Assembly (NCBI GenBank): GCA_049115955.1
Contig: JAGDZJ010000012.1
Coordinates: 1 to 64,000, forward strand
From: Salinispirillum sp049115955
Lineage (GTDB): Bacteria; Pseudomonadota; Gammaproteobacteria; Pseudomonadales; Natronospirillaceae
Direction of reading: 5' to 3'
Length of the DNA stretch: 64,000 nucleotides
Shown here: positions 8,746 to 16,766 of the stretch, piece by piece
Layout: each line of letters begins with the position of its first letter
Position numbering within the stretch: the stretch's first letter is position 1
Program-made: the position numbers and the translations under genes
Notes under the pieces: generated by a model
Database searches by the model: none
Told to the model about the DNA's origin: nothing
Seen by the model: only the letters and a program-made list of their open reading frames with translations

Positions 8746-9194
8746 GCAGCATTGTTGAAACCCTATATGATCTAAAGTATAACCCGTTCGAGTTCGGGGC
8801 ATACCTTGCTTCATTCTACGCAGCAGTTGGTGAGTCAGAAAATAATCTTTTACTTGCCCCTTTGGTGATCCCACTTTGCAGTCATCCTGTTTTTGGCCAA
8901 AAATTATTCAACTCTAACGTTAGAAGCACTATCTGGTCAGCTTTTAACGATCGCACCAAGCTCTATGACCTACAAGAGCGAATAGATGGGTTTCAAGAGT
9001 TAACAGAGCAATGCATTCTATATTGTTTGGTTAATGAGTGGTTGTCCTTGGACCAACAAAGATTGTCCCTTCGCACAGGTGATGGGTCTGAGCCAGTATT
9101 TATCAATCAAAAAAATGCAGAGAAGTTAGGGCGATTATTTAACGGTCACTCAGTGGTCGAGATTTATGCGTTTTTAGGAGTGAAACCGCGATGA
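8742..9194 (+). CDS. ABC-3C middle component
   Basis: 150-residue, mostly helical protein beginning MSSIVETLYDLKYNPFEFGA, with LLAPLVIPLCSHP and a C-terminal KLGRLF..HSVVEIYAFLGV. The start YN(P/T)xxFGA, the LLxPLVLPL-type strand and the KLGRLFxxxS..EIYxxLGVKP end are characteristic of the small 'three-component ABC system middle component' proteins that separate a variable effector from a DUF3732-type ATPase. No enzymatic motif is visible; its role is likely as adaptor. It overlaps the genes on both sides by four bases (ATGA), implying translational coupling and fixed stoichiometry. Recognition rests on position as well as sequence. Confidence 0.7.
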   Translation: MSSIVETLYDLKYNPFEFGAYLASFYAAVGESENNLLLAPLVIPLCSHPVFGQKLFNSNVRSTIWSAFNDRTKLYDLQERIDGFQELTEQCILYCLVNEWLSLDQQRLSLRTGDGSEPVFINQKNAEKLGRLFNGHSVVEIYAFLGVKPR

Positions 9195-11221
9195 AAACAT
9201 TAATTCATGAAATTGGCGTTATCGATAAGCAAGGAATTAAGCACCCTGTTAATTTTAAGAAGGGGCTAAATATCGTTACTGGTAAGTCATCAACAGGTAA
9301 AAGTGCCTTAATTGAAATATTTGACTATTGCTTTGGCAGTAGTGAGAACACCATTCCCAAAGGGGTCATTACCACAAGTGCCGCTATTTATTATGTTGCG
9401 ATTTCTATTAATGAGCAGGACATGGTGATTGCTCGTGATCCTAACATAGCGACAAAGGCCTTTCTTCGTCGTGTTGAGTCGTTCAATTCTTACGATATTG
9501 TCAGCGATTATTTTAACATTAGCTATTTCCGCCCTCTAGACGAGTTTAAGAAACATTTAAGAGAATTTTTCTTGGATATAGATGATGTGGATGAATCGCT
9601 GGCCGCTAGAGCCAACCGGCGGTTTAACGCTAAAGCCGCCACTCCATCAATACGTAGCTTTTCATCGTTTATTCTTCAGCATCAAAACCTTGTTGCTAAT
9701 AAACATGCATTGTTTTACCGGTTCGATGAAAAAGAAAAGCGTGATCAGGCAATTGATCATACTAAGATATTTTTAGGGTTAGTTGATCAGAAATACTTCC
9801 ATTTATCACAAGAGAAAGAACGACTAAGCGCCGATATCAGACGTTTGGAACGCCAGAAACAAACAAACAAACGCGTCTCTGAAAACTATAAACAAAACGT
9901 CGATCCGGTTTTAAGCCAACTGTATGCCTTAATGGGGTTTAAGAGTGAACCGCTATCTTTGGAAAAAGTGCTACGCCACCCACAAGATGCCAAAGACCAA
10001 CTTGATAGCATTATTGTACCTGAAAAAATTAATCATAATTCCGATGCAGCTACTCAACGTTACAGTCAACTCAAGCTGGCACGAAATCAAAAGACTGTTG
10101 AATTAAGAAAGTTGCAGCGACAAGCTTCGTCAATTAGCAAACATATTCGAGAAGAAGAACGTTTTGTTGATAACGTAAAACAGTTTAGCTCGCCAAAGCA
10201 TGTCCATATATCTGCTTCAGTCTGCCCGTTTTGTCATACTGAAAAAGACTCCTTGCGAGAAAGTGCGGTAAAACTACGGGAAGCCATCACAAAGGTATCT
10301 GGCAATCTTGCGCAAGCACGCCCAATGAAATCAAAGTTTGAATCGTCCTTGGTTGACGTGCAACGCAACATTGAAGCTATTAGTAATGAGTTGACCGCGT
10401 TAAGTCAGCAAATAACGGAAATGGAAAAAACAGAAAAGCAGTTGGTGGAACAAAAGAGCCTGTATGAAAGTATTTTGATGCAGAAGGCCAAACTATTCAT
10501 GCTTCTTGATACCCTCAATATGGCAGATGATGCTGAGCTTGAAAAGCAAATCAAAGAGATAAGCAAACAGCTTAAAGAAATCAGTAAAGACCTCGAACAA
10601 TACGATGTACAAAAAGGGCTAGAAAACGCCTCGGAAAAGGTAAATGAATATATGGCTGAAATTGGCAGCCATTTTGAGTTTGAAGCAAGTTATAAACCGA
10701 TCAACCTTCACTTCTCATTCGAGACATTTGACCTCTACCACTTAACGCCCAAAAGCGAAAAAATCTATTTAAGGTCAATGGGGAGTGGTGCAAACTGGTT
10801 GTACAGTCATGTAACGCTATTTTTAGCATTACACAAATATTTTGCTGAGCAGGGTGATAAATGTTCAATACCATCAATACTATTTTTTGATCAGCCAACT
10901 CAGGTGTATTTCCCTAACTTCAATAGAGACGACTCTGAAACATTTGAAGAGCAAAAAAACCAGGAAGCGGAGCAGAGAACGATTGCCGAGAGGCTTGTAG
11001 ATGAAGACATGAAAGCTGTTGAAAACTTATTCAGTCGCCTTTCGGTTTACTGCAATGAGCTAGAGCTTAGTAACGGATTTAGCCCACAGGTTATCGTGAC
11101 AGACCATGCTGATAATCTAACTTTGGCTAATGGGGTTGAGTTTGAATCATTGGTGAATGGCAATAGGTGGCGTACGCGTGGGCTTATTGAGCCGGTTCCT
11201 GAAGAGATAGAGGGGGCATAA
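9191..11221 (+). CDS. ABC-3C ATPase (DUF3732), Rad50-like with zinc-hook-like CxxC
   Basis: 676-residue SMC/Rad50-like ATPase. Walker A VTGKSSTGKSALIEI (GKSSTGKS at 31-38) is followed by a long coiled coil (about 265-345 and 355-500) interrupted by SVCPFCHTEKD with C345 and C348, laid out like a Rad50 zinc hook. The signature region is RSMGSGANWL; Walker B is SILFFDQPTQVYFP, where the position after D567 is Gln rather than the usual catalytic Glu; the H-loop is VIVTDHADNL. The DQPxQVYFP motif and the C-terminus identify the DUF3732 family. It is the sensor/motor of the three-gene module and overlaps the preceding gene by four bases and the following gene by one (TAATG). The long coils suggest it senses a DNA or nucleoprotein structure; that is inference. 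Confidence 0.8.
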   Translation: MKTLIHEIGVIDKQGIKHPVNFKKGLNIVTGKSSTGKSALIEIFDYCFGSSENTIPKGVITTSAAIYYVAISINEQDMVIARDPNIATKAFLRRVESFNSYDIVSDYFNISYFRPLDEFKKHLREFFLDIDDVDESLAARANRRFNAKAATPSIRSFSSFILQHQNLVANKHALFYRFDEKEKRDQAIDHTKIFLGLVDQKYFHLSQEKERLSADIRRLERQKQTNKRVSENYKQNVDPVLSQLYALMGFKSEPLSLEKVLRHPQDAKDQLDSIIVPEKINHNSDAATQRYSQLKLARNQKTVELRKLQRQASSISKHIREEERFVDNVKQFSSPKHVHISASVCPFCHTEKDSLRESAVKLREAITKVSGNLAQARPMKSKFESSLVDVQRNIEAISNELTALSQQITEMEKTEKQLVEQKSLYESILMQKAKLFMLLDTLNMADDAELEKQIKEISKQLKEISKDLEQYDVQKGLENASEKVNEYMAEIGSHFEFEASYKPINLHFSFETFDLYHLTPKSEKIYLRSMGSGANWLYSHVTLFLALHKYFAEQGDKCSIPSILFFDQPTQVYFPNFNRDDSETFEEQKNQEAEQRTIAERLVDEDMKAVENLFSRLSVYCNELELSNGFSPQVIVTDHADNLTLANGVEFESLVNGNRWRTRGLIEPVPEEIEGA

Positions 11222-12861
11222 TGCTAAATCGCTTGGAAATCCTCCTTTCTCGTGACGGTGAAAGCGAAGTTGTAGAGCTTAAAGAAGCAAAGAATTCCTA
11301 CACCTTCGATAAAATCGGGAAATATTTTTCTGCCCTGTGCAATGAGGCCAACCTGAAACACCTGAAGCGCGCCTGGCTGGTTTTTGGTGTGAAAGACAAT
11401 CAGACGGTTGTTGGTAGTCAGTTTCGGATTACCCCCAAGGATTTGCAGTCCCTAAAGAAGGAAATCGCCGACAAAACCACCAACCGCCTAACCTTTGTGG
11501 ACATTCACGAAGTCGATCACCCAGATGGCCGGGTATTATTGTTTGAAATTCCTGCAGCGCCTCAAGGCTTGCCCATTGCTTGGGATGGCCATTATTACGG
11601 CAGGGATGGAGAGTCGCTTGGCCCGTTGAATTTGGAAGAAATTGAGCGGATACGTGCTCAGAATCGCGCGACTGACTGGAGTGCGGTGGTGCTGCCAGCG
11701 GCGTCGATTGATGACCTTGACCCCACAGCCATTGAGCTCGCCCGCGAGAATTTTATTCAGAAAAACCCAAAGTTGGTTGATGAGGCCAAACAGTGGGATA
11801 TCGCAACGTTTTTGAACAAGGCGAAACTGACCATTAACGGTCAAATCACTCGCACTGCCGTTCTGCTTCTGGGTAGTGCAGAGGCCACTCATTTTCTCAA
11901 CCCTGCCTCGGCAACGGTAACTTGGCTTCTGAAGGACAGAGACGGAATAGAGCGTGACTACCAGCATTTTGGCTGCCCGTTGCTATTGTGTGTCGATGAG
12001 GTATTTCACAAGATTCGGAACCTGAAGTACCGCTACATGAAAGAAGGAACCTTGTTCCCCGAGGAAGTGGACCAGTACGACCCTTATATCATCCGTGAGG
12101 CACTTCATAATGCAATTGCCCACCAAGATTACGAATTGGGCGGAAAAGTTACGTTGGTTGAATTCGAAGATGGCCGCTTGTGTTTTAGTAATCTGGGGCG
12201 CTTCATTCCCGGCTCGGTGGAGTCCGTCATACAGGCTGACGCTCCTGAAAGCCGTTACCGGAACCGCTTTCTAACCGATGCCATGGTCAACCTGAACATG
12301 ATCGATACCATAGGCAGTGGTATTCGAAAGATGTTCCTCATCCAAAAGAAGCGGTATTTCCCGTTACCGGAATATGAACTACAGGATAGCCGAGTTCAGG
12401 TGACTATTACCGGCCGGGTGGTGGATATGGCATATGCTAGAAAATTGGCAGAGTTTCCTGATCTATCACTGGAAGATATTCTGCTGCTAGACCGAGTGCA
12501 AAAGCGTAAATCGCTTACCGATGACCAAGCAAAATATCTCAAATCATTTGGTCTGATCGAAGGTCGCAAGCCTAACTATCATATTTCCGCGAAAGTGGCT
12601 GATCATAGTGGGGAAAGGGCCCAATATATCCTCAATAGAGCCTTTGACGATCATCACTACAAGCAGTTGATCCTTGAATACTTGGAGCGGTTCGGCTCAG
12701 CTAAACGCATAGACATTAACGGGCTGCTTTTAGACAAATTGCCCAATGTTTTGGATGCTGCCCAAAAAGACAACAAGATCAAAAACCTGCTACAAGCCTT
12801 GAAAAAAGAGGGGTTGATAGAGCCTGACGGGAAATCTTGGCGAATGTCTAAGGATAAGTAG
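11221..12861 (+). CDS. AlbA_2/Schlafen-like ATP-binding protein
   Basis: 546 residues. The N-terminal AlbA_2 (Schlafen-type) domain runs to about 145: ESEVVELKEA, CNEANLKHLKRAWLVFGVKD, HYYGRDGESLGPL. The middle carries a GHKL-like signature REALHNAIAHQDYELGG with FSNLGRFIPGSVE at about 290-335, and the C-terminus is a winged-helix-like region (QALKKEGLIEPDG). Proteins of this AlbA_2 plus HATPase_c_4 layout are often annotated as transcriptional regulators or RNA-binding ATPases and are frequent passengers in type I restriction loci; Schlafen-type domains can be nucleases. It is the last gene of the operon, starting inside the stop codon of the ABC ATPase gene. Whether it serves the ABC-3C module, the restriction enzyme or itself is unknown. 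Confidence 0.75.
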   Translation: MLNRLEILLSRDGESEVVELKEAKNSYTFDKIGKYFSALCNEANLKHLKRAWLVFGVKDNQTVVGSQFRITPKDLQSLKKEIADKTTNRLTFVDIHEVDHPDGRVLLFEIPAAPQGLPIAWDGHYYGRDGESLGPLNLEEIERIRAQNRATDWSAVVLPAASIDDLDPTAIELARENFIQKNPKLVDEAKQWDIATFLNKAKLTINGQITRTAVLLLGSAEATHFLNPASATVTWLLKDRDGIERDYQHFGCPLLLCVDEVFHKIRNLKYRYMKEGTLFPEEVDQYDPYIIREALHNAIAHQDYELGGKVTLVEFEDGRLCFSNLGRFIPGSVESVIQADAPESRYRNRFLTDAMVNLNMIDTIGSGIRKMFLIQKKRYFPLPEYELQDSRVQVTITGRVVDMAYARKLAEFPDLSLEDILLLDRVQKRKSLTDDQAKYLKSFGLIEGRKPNYHISAKVADHSGERAQYILNRAFDDHHYKQLILEYLERFGSAKRIDINGLLLDKLPNVLDAAQKDNKIKNLLQALKKEGLIEPDGKSWRMSKDK

Positions 12862-12920
12862 CTTAGACATTTTAGACATTTTTGCGCACTTTTGTGCATC
12901 TTTGTGCACTTTTGTGCATT
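12862..12920. repeat. Tandem 9-mer and four 10-bp repeats at the island boundary
   Basis: Just after the last defence gene the sequence holds TTAGACATT twice in tandem, then four head-to-tail 10-bp units of consensus TTTGTGCAYT at 12881-12920 (the first has C for T). Period 10 puts each GTGCA on the same face of the helix. There is no hairpin with a T run that would make it a standard terminator. Immediately to the right the base composition changes and the prp operon ends on the other strand. Confidence 0.6.
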
Positions 12921-12942
12921 TGAGTAAGGGTGGCTGCTGCTT

Positions 12943-14142
12943 CTACAAAGCCACCCGCACCCACCCCTCCATCAACACCCTAGCACTGCGGCTCATGGTA
13001 ACTTGCTTCACTTCCCAATCTTCGCCATTTTGTTCAGCCACTGCACCCACTCTTAACGTGCCGGAAGGGTGGCCGAACACCACACTGTCGCGTTGTCCAC
13101 CGCCTGCGGCTGCATTCACCAAGGTGCCTGGAATCACCGCTGCGGCGGCAATGGCGACGGCGGCGGTGCCCATCATGGCGTGGTGCAGTTTGCCCATAGA
13201 GAGCGCGCGGACGGCCAGGTCTATATCGCTGGCAACAATGGCTTTACCGCTGGAAGCGGTGTAGTTCTGCGCGGGGGCGACGAAGGCAATTTTGGGAGTG
13301 TGTTGGCGGGTTTTGGCTTCGTCCAGGTGTTTGATCAAACCCATTTTTAGCGCGCCGTGGGCGCGTATGGTTTCAAAGCGGGTGAGGGCATCGGGGTCGC
13401 TGTTGATGGCGTCTTGCAGTTCGGTGCCGGTGTAACCCAGTGCGTCGGCATGCAGGAATATGGTGGGAATGCCGGCATTGATTAGGGTGACGTCGAAGCT
13501 GCCGACGTCGGGTACGTCCAAGCGGTCTTGCACGTTGCCGGTGGGGAACAGAGCTCCGCCACTGGTGTCCGGGTCGTCATCAGCGGCGGGGTCCATAAAG
13601 GCCACGGCGATTTCGGCGGCGGGGAAGGTCACGCCGTCCAGTTCGAAGTCGCCGGTTTCTTGCACTTGGCCGTTGGTGATGGGTACGTGCGCAACAATGG
13701 TTTTGCCGATATTGGCCTGCCAAATACGCACTTCACACAGGCCGTTGTCGGGGATGCGTGCTGGATCGATCAATCCGGCTTGAATGGCAAACGGCCCGAC
13801 GGCTGCGGACAGGTTGCCGCAGTTACCGCTCCAATCGACAAAGGGTTGGTCGATGCTGACTTGGCCGAACAGGTAGTCTACGTCGTGATTAGGGCGCGTG
13901 CTGCGCGAGATCAGCACGGTTTTGCTGGTGCTGGAAGTGGCACCGCCCATGCCGTCGATCTGTTTGCCGTAAGGGTCGGGGCTGCCGATTACCCGCATTA
14001 ACAAGGCGTCACGCGCCGGGCCGGGTTGCTGCGCGTCGCTGGGCAGATCTTCCAAGCGGAAGAACACGCCTTTGCTGGTGCCGCCCCGCATATAGGTGGC
14101 GGGGATGCGTTGCTGCGGTGTGAAAGTCGTTGTTGCAGTCAT
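12943..14142 (-). CDS. prpF: 2-methylaconitate cis-trans isomerase PrpF
   Basis: Isomerase acting with AcnD in the methylcitrate cycle: AcnD makes a 2-methylaconitate isomer that PrpF converts to the form aconitase can hydrate. The protein shows YMRGGTSKGVFF near the N-terminus, GNCGNLSAAVGPFAI (the diaminopimelate-epimerase-like GNC motif) and a C-terminal AAAGGGQRDSVVFGHPSGTL, all diagnostic of PrpF. About 399 residues, full length. The ATG at 14142 sits in a TGATG overlap with the stop of acnD and has AGGAGCGG just upstream, so I prefer it to the GTG at 14145. Last gene of the acnD-prpF pair, oriented leftward. Confidence 0.95.
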   Translation of the reverse strand: MTATTTFTPQQRIPATYMRGGTSKGVFFRLEDLPSDAQQPGPARDALLMRVIGSPDPYGKQIDGMGGATSSTSKTVLISRSTRPNHDVDYLFGQVSIDQPFVDWSGNCGNLSAAVGPFAIQAGLIDPARIPDNGLCEVRIWQANIGKTIVAHVPITNGQVQETGDFELDGVTFPAAEIAVAFMDPAADDDPDTSGGALFPTGNVQDRLDVPDVGSFDVTLINAGIPTIFLHADALGYTGTELQDAINSDPDALTRFETIRAHGALKMGLIKHLDEAKTRQHTPKIAFVAPAQNYTASSGKAIVASDIDLAVRALSMGKLHHAMMGTAAVAIAAAAVIPGTLVNAAAGGGQRDSVVFGHPSGTLRVGAVAEQNGEDWEVKQVTMSRSARVLMEGWVRVAL

Positions 14143-16742
14143 CACACCGCTCCTTCAGATTCCAGAAAGTCTTGCGCGAAGCGCTGCAATACGCCGCCTG
14201 CGCTGTAGATAGACACTTCTTCGGCGGTGTCTAAACGGCACTGTACGGGCACTCGCTCGGTGCTGCCGCCAGCGCGTTCAATCACCAGCGTCAGGGTCGC
14301 GCCGGGGGCGATGTCGCCTTCTACGGCGTAGATCTCTGTGCCGTCTAACTGCAACGTAAGCCGCGTCGTGCCGGGCTCAAATTGCAGCGGCAACACGCCC
14401 ATGCCGACCAAATTAGTGCGATGAATGCGTTCAAAGCCTTCCGCAGCAATGGCTTCTACACCGGCCAAGCGCACGCCTTTGGCGGCCCAGTCGCGCGAGG
14501 AGCCTTGGCCATAGTCAGCACCGGCCACAATGATCAGCGGTTGCTTGCGGGCCATGTAGGTTTCAATGGCTTCCCACATGCGCACCACTTGGCCTTCGGG
14601 CTCAAGTCGCGCCAACGAGCCTTGCTTGATTTTGCCGTTTTCCTGCACCATTTCATTCAACAGTTTAGGGTTGGCGAAGGTGGCACGTTGCGCCGTGAGG
14701 TGGTCGCCGCGGTGGGTGGCGTACGAGTTGAAGTCTTCCTCCGGCAAGCCCATTTTGGCCAGATATTCACCCGCCGCGCTGTCGAGCATGATGGCGTTCG
14801 ATGGCGACAGGTGATCGGTGGTGATGTTGTCACCCAACACGGCCAGCGGGCGCATACCTTTGAGTGCGGGCTTGTTGGCCAGCGCGCCTTCCCAGTAAGG
14901 CGGGCGACGAATGTAAGTGCTTTGCGGGCGCCATTCGTACAGCGGGCTGACGGCCGTTTTGGCGCTGTCGTCGATCTGGAACATGGGAATGTACACGGCG
15001 TTAAAATGCTCGGGTTTCACCGCTTGGGCGACAATGGCGTCGATTTCTTCGTCGCTGGGCCAGAGGTCTTTCAGCGTAATCGGCTGGCCTTGGGCGTCCA
15101 CGCCGAGGGCGTCTTTTTCGATATCAAAGCGAATAGTACCCGCAATGGCGTAAGCCACCACCAGCGGTGGCGAGGCTAAAAACGCCTGTTTGGCGTAGGG
15201 GTGAATGCGGCCATCGAAGTTGCGGTTGCCGGACAATACGGCGGTGGCGTAGAGGTCGCGGTCGATGATTTCTTGTTGGATTTTCGGGTCCAGCGCGCCG
15301 CTCATGCCATTGCAGGTTGTGCAGGCAAAACCGACGATGCCGAAGCCCAGTTTTTCCAGTTCGGGCAGCAAACCTGCTTCTTCCAAGTACAGTTGCACGG
15401 TTTTGGAACCGGGCGCTAGCGAGGTTTTCACCCAAGGTTTAGCTTGCAGGCCCAAGGCATTTGCCTTCTTCGCTAATAGGCCCGCAGCGATGACGTTGCG
15501 CGGGTTGCTGGTGTTTGTGCAACTGGTGATGGCGGCAATAATAGTAGCGCCGTCTGGCATGCGACCATCGGCGTGATGTTCAACGGTGCCGCTGATGCCC
15601 AGCTTGGCGAGGTCGGCGGTCGATACGCGCTTGTGCGGGTTACTCGGCCCGGCAATGTTGCGGCCTATGGTTGAAAGATCAAAGCGCAATACGCGCTCGT
15701 ACTGCGCGCTTTTAAGGCTGTCAGCCCACAGGCCGGTGGTTTTGGCGTACTGTTCGACCAAGGCCACTTGTTCAGCGCTGCGGCCGGTGAGCGTTAAATA
15801 GTCCAAAGTGTTTTGGTCGATGGAGAACAGTGCTGCCGTGGCGCCGTATTCGGGCGTCATGTTGGATATGGTCGCTCGGTCGCCCAAGGTCAACGAGTAG
15901 GCGCCCTCGCCAAAGAATTCCAGCCAGGTCGATACCACTTTCTCGTTGCGCAGAAATTCGGTGAGCGCCAAAACGATATCAGTCGCGGTGATGCCCGGTT
16001 GGCGCTGGCCGACCAGTTCTACACCGACGATATCCGGCAGGCGCATCCATGAGGCACGGCCCAACATGACGCTTTCCGCTTCCAAACCACCCACACCTAT
16101 GGCGATAACACCGAGTGCATCCACGTGCGGGGTGTGGCTGTCGGTGCCGACCAAGGTGTCGGGGTAGGCGACGCCGTCTACGGCGTGAATCACCGGCGAC
16201 ATTTTTTCCAGATTGATCTGGTGCATGATGCCGTTGCCGGGTGGAATCACATCGACGTTTTTGAACGCCTGCTTGGTCCAGTTGATGAAGTGGAAGCGGT
16301 CTTCATTGCGGCGGTCTTCAATGGCGCGGTTCTTGGCGAACGAGTCCGGATCGTTCCCACCGTGTTCAACGGCCAGCGAGTGGTCCACTATCAATTGCGT
16401 CGGCACTACCGGGTTGACCTTAGCCGGGTCGCCGCCCATGGCGGCTATGGCGTCGCGTAGGCCAGCCAAGTCTACCAATGCGGTTTGGCCCAAGATGTCG
16501 TGACACACTACACGCGCGGGAAACCACGGAAAATCGAGGTCACGTTTGCGCTCGATCAACTGGCGTAGGGCGTCGTTCAGCAGCTCGGGGTCGCAGCGGC
16601 GCACGAGGTTTTCGGCCAACACACGAGAAGTGTACGGCAGCGTGTCGTAAGCGCCGGGTGTGAGGGCGTCCACCGCAGCACGGGCGTCAAAATATTCGAG
16701 TGCGGTGCCGGGGAGCGTTTTTCTGTAGAGGCTGTTCATCAT
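14142..16742 (-). CDS. acnD: Fe/S-dependent 2-methylisocitrate dehydratase AcnD
   Basis: 866-residue aconitase-family 4Fe-4S hydro-lyase that dehydrates 2-methylcitrate. Cluster ligands are visible in AAITSCTNTSNPRNV and in GFACTTCNGMSGAL. The C-terminal swivel domain carries VAGADYGQGSSRDWAAKG and GVLPLQF. The N-terminus (YRKTLPGTALEYFDARAAVD) is the AcnD rather than the AcnA type, and the adjacent prpF confirms the assignment, since only AcnD needs PrpF. A methionine doublet at the start leaves 16742 or 16739 as possible initiators. It lies 24 bases after prpC and overlaps prpF, so prpC-acnD-prpF are one transcript. Confidence 0.96.
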   Translation of the reverse strand: MMNSLYRKTLPGTALEYFDARAAVDALTPGAYDTLPYTSRVLAENLVRRCDPELLNDALRQLIERKRDLDFPWFPARVVCHDILGQTALVDLAGLRDAIAAMGGDPAKVNPVVPTQLIVDHSLAVEHGGNDPDSFAKNRAIEDRRNEDRFHFINWTKQAFKNVDVIPPGNGIMHQINLEKMSPVIHAVDGVAYPDTLVGTDSHTPHVDALGVIAIGVGGLEAESVMLGRASWMRLPDIVGVELVGQRQPGITATDIVLALTEFLRNEKVVSTWLEFFGEGAYSLTLGDRATISNMTPEYGATAALFSIDQNTLDYLTLTGRSAEQVALVEQYAKTTGLWADSLKSAQYERVLRFDLSTIGRNIAGPSNPHKRVSTADLAKLGISGTVEHHADGRMPDGATIIAAITSCTNTSNPRNVIAAGLLAKKANALGLQAKPWVKTSLAPGSKTVQLYLEEAGLLPELEKLGFGIVGFACTTCNGMSGALDPKIQQEIIDRDLYATAVLSGNRNFDGRIHPYAKQAFLASPPLVVAYAIAGTIRFDIEKDALGVDAQGQPITLKDLWPSDEEIDAIVAQAVKPEHFNAVYIPMFQIDDSAKTAVSPLYEWRPQSTYIRRPPYWEGALANKPALKGMRPLAVLGDNITTDHLSPSNAIMLDSAAGEYLAKMGLPEEDFNSYATHRGDHLTAQRATFANPKLLNEMVQENGKIKQGSLARLEPEGQVVRMWEAIETYMARKQPLIIVAGADYGQGSSRDWAAKGVRLAGVEAIAAEGFERIHRTNLVGMGVLPLQFEPGTTRLTLQLDGTEIYAVEGDIAPGATLTLVIERAGGSTERVPVQCRLDTAEEVSIYSAGGVLQRFAQDFLESEGAV

Positions 16743-16766
16743 TGGGCTCGCTGATTCCGGTGGTGT

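Noticed and set aside
14382..15179. Long open frame on the plus strand across acnD (265 residues)
   Set aside because: Antisense shadow of a GC-rich gene; it shows no family motif and acnD is clearly real. Similar long shadows lie across prpC, prpB, the GntR gene, xdhB and the starch genes.
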